A stretch of 64,000 nucleotides of DNA from Deuterostichococcus epilithicus. Taxonomy: Eukaryota; Chlorophyta; Trebouxiophyceae; Prasiolales; Stichococcaceae. The notes below the pieces were generated by a model. The model did no database searches, was not told where the DNA came from, and was given only the letters and a program-made list of their open reading frames with translations. The DNA is taken from the NCBI GenBank assembly GCA_033439295.1, contig JAVTLE010000021.1, forward strand, positions 2,542,009 through 2,606,008, read 5' to 3'. The position numbers and the translations under genes are program-made. How positions within the stretch are numbered: the stretch's first letter is position 1; every line of letters begins with the position of its first letter. Positions 57,572-64,000 of this stretch are shown piece after piece.

Positions 57572-60500
57572 TTCTCCAGCGAGTCCACCAGGCAGTGCGT
57601 GAAGTCGTAGGAGGGGTAGATGCACCAGGCGTCCCCCGCGCGCGGGTGCCGTGCGAACTTGACGCGGTAGGCGATCAGGTCGAACATGTTGTAGTTCTCG
57701 TTCCGCACATCCATCTTCATCCTGCGCGGGCAAGACTGCTTCGGGATGAAAGGCGTGGGACTGATGCTGGTGCCGCAAGTGGATGGCTGTGCCTTGTCTT
57801 GCCTCATGTGCTCATGTGCGCTCGGAAGCTTATGTGTGTGTGCAATGATCGCAGGCAATGGCAGCTGCCTCGCTGCTGCAGTTGCTGTACGGTCCGCAGG
57901 GTGCGGTGCGGCTCAACTGCTGCTGTGCAACCGTTCCTGACTTGCAGGGGGGTTTCAGTAGCCAAGTGAACCGCCTTGCTGCAGGGTTTTCAAATGACAG
58001 ACATGCAACCAGAGGTTGACTTCTGCATTGGCGTCATGGCGCCTGGCCCAACAGCTCACCGCAGCGTGGCTGTGCCCTCGTCAAAGAGGCCCCGCCGCAT
58101 GTCCTCGAACAGCGCCAGCGACTCCTCGACAGGCCTGTCCCGCCAGGGGCTGGGCTCCCGCTTTTCCCTGTGCGCAACGTCCGACAAACTGGTGAAGTCA
58201 TCAATGGTGTATCAGGCAGCACCACAGACACATCAGCATTCAGGCACGACATCGCAGCGATGCGTGGTGGCAGCCAGTAGCCCACCTCGAGGCCTTGATC
58301 TCCTCGCCCGTCTGGTGGCACACAAAGGCATGGCCGCCCCTGATGAGCCGCACTGCCAGCTCGAACAGCTGCGGGAAGTAGTCGCTAGAGTGCGTGATCT
58401 GCGGCCAGCAATGCACAGAGATGGTTCAGGCGCTCCTGGCGCCAGGGGCGGGACGGCTTCCCAAGGTGTTGACCCGTTGCCTGTTGGTGGGTTGCAGATC
58501 GCACGCATGATGGCTGAGCCTGTCCCAACGGCACTCCAGCTCCAGCGGAAATGCAGCTATTGCACCGATCAAACGCGAAGGGAAGCTGCTGGAACAGCCG
58601 CTGTGACATCAGCTGCTGATCGGGTTCACGACCGACGCACCAGCTGCCCGAGCCGTGCGCGTCTCAACCCACCTGGGCGGGCTTCCAGCCGAGCCACGAC
58701 ACGATGTCCTGGATGTGGTCGATGAACTCCTGCTTCTCCGCATCGGGGTTGGTGTCGTCGTAGCGGAGGATGCACCGCCCGCCATACTGCGCCGCCGTGC
58801 CAAAGTCCACGAAGCAGGCCTGCACTCGCGTGCACCACCCTGGCTTGCATCAAGCTCTTCAAGCATTCCGAGCATGCCAAGCATTCCAGGCGGCCTGCCG
58901 CATCGCCCGCGAAGCTGGAACGCAGAACTGCTCCGGGGGAGGCCAGACAAAAGGCCTCCACAGACCTCCTGGAGAGGAAGCAAACTAGCCATGGGATGCT
59001 CCAAGCGCCAAGGCCGGCCACCTTGCCGTGGCCGACGTGCAAATAGCCGTTGGGCTCTGGTGGGAACCGGGTGACGACTGCACCGCCGGTCGCCTGCAGG
59101 TGCTTCTCCAGCTGCGCCGGCGTGTTTGCGATGTCCATGCGCCCCCGCTCGTCGCTGCGAATGGGGCGCAGCTCCACAGGTCAGGGCAGCGCAGTAGGGG
59201 ACCATGAGCGCACCACAGCCTGCAGCCCGCAGAATGCGAGTGGCGCTTTGGGGGCCGAACAGCAGGCACCTGAAGTGCACAGAGGTATGCACGATGTTGT
59301 TGGCTGTCGGGCGCGGCAGGAAGGCGAAAGGGTCGGCTGTGCGCCATGCCTCCTCGTCTGGCGCCGCCGCCGCCGCCGCCGCGCCGTTGGCCTGCGGCGC
59401 TGCCTTTGCCGGCTTGGGGCCCTTCACCTGTGGCGAGGCAATGTTCACCATCAAAGCGGAGCCATCTCTATAGTAGCGGCACATGCAAGACTTCTACCGG
59501 CCCTGGAGGAGCAGCCAATGGAGCCCGCCTTTCCTCAAACCCCCAGGGCCGCTGCCGTCCTGCCCTTGCTCCACTCATCCACAAAGACAATCCAGCACCA
59601 ACCGCTTAGATGCGCGCGTCCTCACCTTCTGCTTTGGCGCCTTTGCGGCGGCGGCGTCGGCCTCCGTCTTGGGGCCCAGCAGCGCCAGAACCTGCGCCTC
59701 CACCTCCGCCTTCACCGCTGCCACGTCTGCCCACTTAAGCACCTCCCGCACCTGCAGCACGGGACAATCAGGACTGCATCTACACATGCGGTGAAGGTGC
59801 AAACGCTTGCCTGACATGCGCACTCGATGTGTCTACACGGAGTACCACGGGAGCTCCAGCGCCTCGACATCCTCTGCACCTGGCTGCAGCCCTGCGGACG
59901 GCTTAACACGCGTTTCGTCTGACATGTTGCCCCACCTTGCCGACCAGGATGTTGGAGTTGAAGGTGTAGCGCCGCTCCAGCAGCACGTCCCGGTTTTCCG
60001 CCATTACCTTTGATGCCGCCTCTGCCACCTGCTCCGGCGTCACCTGCGGGCATGGGCTCCTGACGTCGCATGATTGCCCAGGTTGAATCCCAACTAGGAG
60101 CTTGCCGACACCCCCTGCACCCGGAACGGCGGGTTGTCGGCCAAACGCCATCTGGCCTCGTTGATGCACACCGCCGAACGAAGTCCCGTTCACGGCTCAC
60201 CTCGATGCCGACGCCAGACGCCTCCTCGAAGGCAGCTGTGTCCAGCGGCTGCGCGCCGAGGGCCGACAGGAACTCCAGGGCGCCATCCAGCTGGTGGTTG
60301 GCCTGCAGATGCGTGTGCACTGGTGATGTTTGGTGGTTTCGAGAGCGAAGGGCTGAGTTTAGAATCACACAGTTCAGTCAGTCAGAAGGGCAAGCTGGCA
60401 ACACTCTGCGTCAGCTTGGCACCTTGATGCGGCCGTCCTGGATGTAGCTCAGCAGCACCGGGCGGTGGACCAGCGCATTGATCGGATACTGCAGCACAGA

Positions 60501-60903
60501 ACGGAGCCTTGAGTGACCAGCTCGCATGGTGACGGTGACGTCGCACAAGCTTGTCACGGCATGTTGGCTTCGCCTTGACAGGCAGCAGGCGCATACGCGG
60601 CGAGGTTGCCGCCCCGCACCTTGGTCGCCGTCGCATAGAGGAGCGCGCCGACCGGCTTTGGAGTCTCCGGCCCTGCTCCGGCCTCCTTAATGACCTCTAC
60701 CAGCGCCTGGCGCAGCTTTGGCTTCTTCAGAGATGATCTGCAGGCAGGGCGCACCGCTCTGGGATCCAGGTCCATCCTGGCAAACATTCGCAAGACACGA
60801 TCGTGTTCGGATGAGTTGACACCCACTTTGCGACTTCATCTGCGAGTTTGATGTCCTGGAATAGCCTGAACGCCTCCGCTTCCAACTCTTCCCGACTCGC
60901 CAT
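54500..60903 (-). CDS. QARS: Glutaminyl-tRNA synthetase, eukaryotic cytosolic type
   Basis: At least 16 exons. Start ATG 60903 gives [20 protein letters not shown]; stop at 54502-54500. The N-terminal YqeY-like GlnRS-specific domain is present ([81 protein letters not shown]). A Lys/Ala linker follows ([16 protein letters not shown]). The catalytic class I core has the HIGH motif in [15 protein letters not shown], then [39 protein letters not shown] and [20 protein letters not shown]. The KMSKS loop is [12 protein letters not shown], followed by [17 protein letters not shown]. The two beta-barrel anticodon-binding domains end in [19 protein letters not shown]. It charges cytosolic tRNA(Gln). 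Introns near 57050-57290 carry degenerate copies of an exon start. It is head to head with GatA. Confidence 0.93.
56978..57280 (-). repeat. Three tandem degenerate copies of an acceptor plus exon start in GlnRS
   Basis: The functional copy (57048-56978) reads GCCGCAG then [16 protein letters not shown]. Diverged copies occur at about 57150-57079 (ACCGCAG then a frame ending in LFLLNKS and a stop) and about 57280-57208 (GCCGCAG then RMYKPFVW in a shifted frame). Each repeat unit includes the acceptor AG and about 60 nt of exon; only the one at lowest coordinates continues into the KMSKS exon. Confidence 0.75.
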
Positions 60904-61281
60904 CTATGGTTTCGAATCGCTCCTTGACACCGCGGGTCCGCGAGCACAGCCGCGCGTTCTGACCGATGCAAATTCTAATGCATGGAGACAGCAATCTGCC
61001 ACAGCAATGGCGTGCTTGAATGACCAGCGGGATTGCATTTCTGACGATGGCTGCGGGGACTTCATCATGCATTGATCGCGCAAAGCTAATTACATTTCAG
61101 CGTCACGCGACTTATATTGTCGATGTTTCCTCGAGCGTCGCGCGTGAGCCTGCGATAGCAATCACACCGGTAGACGGGCAATGTGCACGTGCACGCTGTG
61201 AGCGGCCTGTCGGAACCGGGCTGTTCCTGCATGCAAAGCACATTGAGAGGCTCGCTGACGACTCTGGGTAGTGGGCGCGCC
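60904..61281. promoter_or_regulatory. Divergent promoter region GlnRS / GatA
   Basis: 378 bp separate the two outward-facing ATGs, leaving room for little more than a shared promoter and two 5' UTRs. No specific elements identified. Confidence 0.5.
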
Positions 61282-64000
61282 ATGTCGCTGCTGCTGCAGC
61301 GCTGCAGCTGTCCGCGGCAGCTGCGGCAGCCGGCGGCATCGCTGCCGCAGGGCCATCGCGCATGCAGGCTTCAGTGCACTGCCAGCGCCTCCCAGATCGC
61401 TCAGATTCAGGCAGACATAGCTTCCAGAAACAGGAGCGCGACGGATGTCGTGCAGCAATACCTGGCGGCTGCCGAGGCACAGGAAGCGACGCTGCAGAGC
61501 TTCATCACGCTTGATCGGGATGGTGCCCTTGATCAGGTGCTCGTGTGGCATGACTGAGCTTTGTGCTTGTGCTTCGTTGCTCACCTAAAGGGGATTGCTG
61601 GCAGTTCATCATCCGTCAGCCATGGCACTGCGTGACGCTACGAATGCAGGCACGAAAGCTGGACGAGGCGATCCAGTCGGGCAGCGGCAGGCAGCAGGGC
61701 GCACTGGCCGGTGTGCCAATCGCCGTCAAGGACAACCTGTGCACAAAGGGCCTGCAGACAACAGCTGGCTCGCGTGTCCTCCAAGGCGAGGCGCCCTAGG
61801 CTTGTAGTGCCGCCATCGGCCTGCTGCTGGGATGCATGAGCATCAGCATCAGTACGCGCTGTCGCCCTGGAGGAGATAGCCTCGCAGACGCTGTGCTCAT
61901 GGACGCAGGGCACGTGCCATCCTTTGACGCGACGGCAGTGGCCCGACTGCGAGCGGCTGGCGCCATTGTGGTCGGGAAGACAAACATGGACAGCTTCGGC
62001 ATGGGGTCCTCGACAGAGCAGTCGGATTTCCATGTGAGCTGTTGCGCAATGTCGAGCACCTCATTGGCCTCGCGATTGTCAGTGTTCGAGCCAAGAGTAG
62101 AGGCAACTAATTCGACCAGCGACACTCGAAACTCACTGAGCACTGCAGGTCACCCGTAACCCCTGGGACACAGAGCGGGTGCCAGGCGGCTCGTCCGGCG
62201 GCTCCGCGGCAGCCGTGGCTGCCGGGCAGTGCGTCGCAGCCCTGGGGTCAGACACAGGTGCAGCCTGCCTGTGTGCTCAAACCATGTGTGTCTGCGATCG
62301 TTGCTTGCCTCGCACTCGCGCCAAGGTACCAACTGGCCTGTCGACGCTGTCTGTTGACACCCTGCGCGCTACGCGCGGCAGGCGGCAGCATCAGGCAGCC
62401 TGCGCACTTCTGCGGCGTCGTTGGCGTCAAGCCGACCTACGGCCGCGTGTCGCGCTACGGGCTGATCGCCTACGCCTCCTCGCTGGACGTTGTGGGCCCG
62501 GTGGCCGGCAGCGTACGGGACGCGGCGGTCCTGTTGAGCGCCATCGCAGGCAAGGACTGATGCTGCGGAGTGTCGTGCAGGCGAACGCCATCCTTGCTGC
62601 TGAGCAGCATTGCGAGCTCGGCTTCTCGGGCTCGTGATGCGCACTGCACCAACGAGGCACACAGTGTGTCCCGCACCCTCCCTCACGTCTGTGCCAGAGA
62701 TACCGCAAGCTTCTCAGCCAGGACTCATTCCTGCATGTGTGCCGCCGACAAACCTCTTCGTTTGCCGCAGGCCCAGACAGCGCAGACGCAACCTCCTCGG
62801 GGGAGGCCACGGCAGACTACGCCGCGCTGCTGCAGCCGCGCGAGGCTTTCGACAGCGCGCCGCTCGCGGGCAAGCGCTTTGGGCTGATCAAAGAGATGCA
62901 CGGCGAGGTTGCGGATGGGCCGGTGCGCGACGCCGTCGAGGGCGCCGCGCAGCACCTGACCAGCCTTGGCGCCACAGTGGAGGAGGTGAGCACCAGATGC
63001 CGACATGGAGCGCGATGCGAAAGTCTGCTGCGCACGGTGGGCGGGATGGTGTGGGTTGCCTGCTCGCACTTCGGGCGGGTCTGACGGCCACTGCCTCGCT
63101 GGAGTGCCCCCGACCGAGGAGGGCTGCAGGGCTGCGCGTCACCGTGCCAAGCTCGAGATGGATGCAGCGTGCTCCCTGGGGTGCAGGTGTCGCTGCCGCA
63201 GCTGGAAGCAGGACTGGCAGCGTACTACATCCTGGCCATGTCAGAGGCGTCCTCCAACCTGTCCCGCTATGATGGCGTGCGCTACGGCCAGCGTGCCCAG
63301 GTGTGCTTCATGGGAACGCTCTGGTCGGTTTTGGGTGCACCAGACTTGCACGAGCTTGCCTGCCGCCGACGGGGAGCCAGCCTCTAGAGATAGAGATAGC
63401 GCTGCAATGCATCGGCAGGCCCCTCATCTGGATGACGCAGGCCTGCCCAGGCTGAGGATGCATCATGACTCTGCACCGCCAGGCCTGCCAGCTGAAGGAC
63501 GCAGCTTGCAAGAATGTGCCACCTCCCGCTGAGTCCGGCTTCGGGTCCAATGCACCGTTGCAGTTTAGCAACCTGCGGGACATGTACAAGGGGACGCGGC
63601 ACGACGGGCTGGGGCAGGAGGTGAAGCGCCGCATCCTGATGGGCACCTACGCCCTGTCTGCCGGCTTCTACGACGCCTACTATGGGCGAGCCCAGCAGGT
63701 GTGCCAGTTCTTCTCTTCCTCGTTCGTTTGCTTTCCTTCTGCTTTGCTTGCTGTCTTTCTTTGGCATGGTTGCGCAGGTGGCTGCACAGTTGTTCTGGGA
63801 CCAGCGGCGGCGACCACGTGCTGCCTCCTTGCATGCGCTTCCCGAGGAACCAAGCTTTGCAGATGACAAGGGTGAGATGCCAATCCAGCCACCAGACCGA
63901 AAGAGCCTTCCAGCACGAGCTTGCACAAGCTGTTTGAGGCGAAACCATGTGTGCAGGTGCGCACGGTCGTGCGGCAGGAGATGATCGACGCACTGGCGAA
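61282..64000 (+). CDS. GATA: Glutamyl-tRNA(Gln) amidotransferase subunit A (GatA), organellar, 3' end outside window
   Basis: Exons 61282-61536, 61650-61785, 61909-62033, 62149-62257, 62382-62549, 62771-62985, 63187-63300, 63564-63698 and 63957->64000 all join in frame. The N-terminus ([20 protein letters not shown], then [13 protein letters not shown]) is Arg/Ser/Cys-rich without acids, an organelle-targeting sequence. The amidase signature is complete: catalytic Lys in [10 protein letters not shown], the Ser-cisSer pair in [16 protein letters not shown], plus [32 protein letters not shown] and [20 protein letters not shown]. GatA hydrolyses Gln to supply ammonia to GatB, converting Glu-tRNA(Gln) to Gln-tRNA(Gln) in plastids and mitochondria. 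Two introns are GC-AG (donors at 61786 and 62550); each restores a conserved join. The C-terminus, after [14 protein letters not shown], is missing because the window ends. Confidence 0.93.

Noticed and set aside
1-64000. CRISPR arrays, tRNA or rRNA genes
   Set aside because: No regularly spaced repeats, no tRNA-like cloverleaf sequence noticed and no rRNA core sequence; introns hold only short two- or three-copy tandem repeats.

Overview
The window is a piece of a nuclear genome of a green alga, most likely a Chlorella-like trebouxiophyte. Coding exons are GC-rich and alternate with many short introns of roughly 70-400 nt. The gene set is plant/algal: the light-harvesting protein LHCB7, a CSP41-type plastid RNA-binding protein, an MRL1-like PPR protein, plastid/mitochondrial GatA, eukaryotic GlnRS, a B-type cyclin, EMC2 and NRDE2. 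I see no operons, rRNA, tRNA, CRISPR or viral hallmark genes. Gene models were built by hand from conserved protein blocks joined at phase-compatible splice sites. Exon coordinates are given where the joins are consistent.

Layout. 1-954 (+): C-terminus of a P5A (Spf1/ATP13A1) ATPase. 1447-4063 (+): EMC2. 4343-6108 (-): secreted spherulin-4-like protein with a cysteine-rich insert. 6670-8340 (-): ribosomal protein eS17. 8571-17304 (+): NRDE2. 17660-22103: arm A of an inverted duplication, carrying an ARM-like/U-box-like gene. 22405-about 23464 (-): CPBP/CAAX intramembrane protease. 24579-27173 (+): CSP41-type protein. 27365-28706 (-): F1-ATPase assembly chaperone ATP11. 29350-32878 (+): cyclin B. 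34136-about 36046 (-): uncharacterised gene. 36136-42474 (-): MRL1-like PPR protein. 43284-45882 (-): disordered protein with one C-terminal membrane segment and an ATG8-binding-like motif. 47506-49862 (+): LHCB7. 50078-54378: arm B, an inverted copy of arm A. 54500-60903 (-): glutaminyl-tRNA synthetase. 61282->64000 (+): GatA, running off the end.

How the genes relate. Four loci feed plastid or photosynthetic function (CSP41-type, MRL1-like, LHCB7, GatA). GlnRS and GatA, which belong to the two alternative routes to Gln-tRNA(Gln), sit head to head with only about 380 bp between their starts. The stretch from the CPBP protease to LHCB7 (about 28 kb) is framed by the two inverted 4.3-4.4 kb arms. 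Each arm's main gene has a different single disabling difference.

The most unusual structural signals are: (i) the inverted duplication; (ii) at least four introns that hold decayed 'ghost' copies of a neighbouring exon edge together with its splice site; and (iii) frequent GC-AG introns, at least seven supported by reading frame and protein homology. Five single ambiguous bases or short N clusters lie at 33036, 34345-34359 and 38655.
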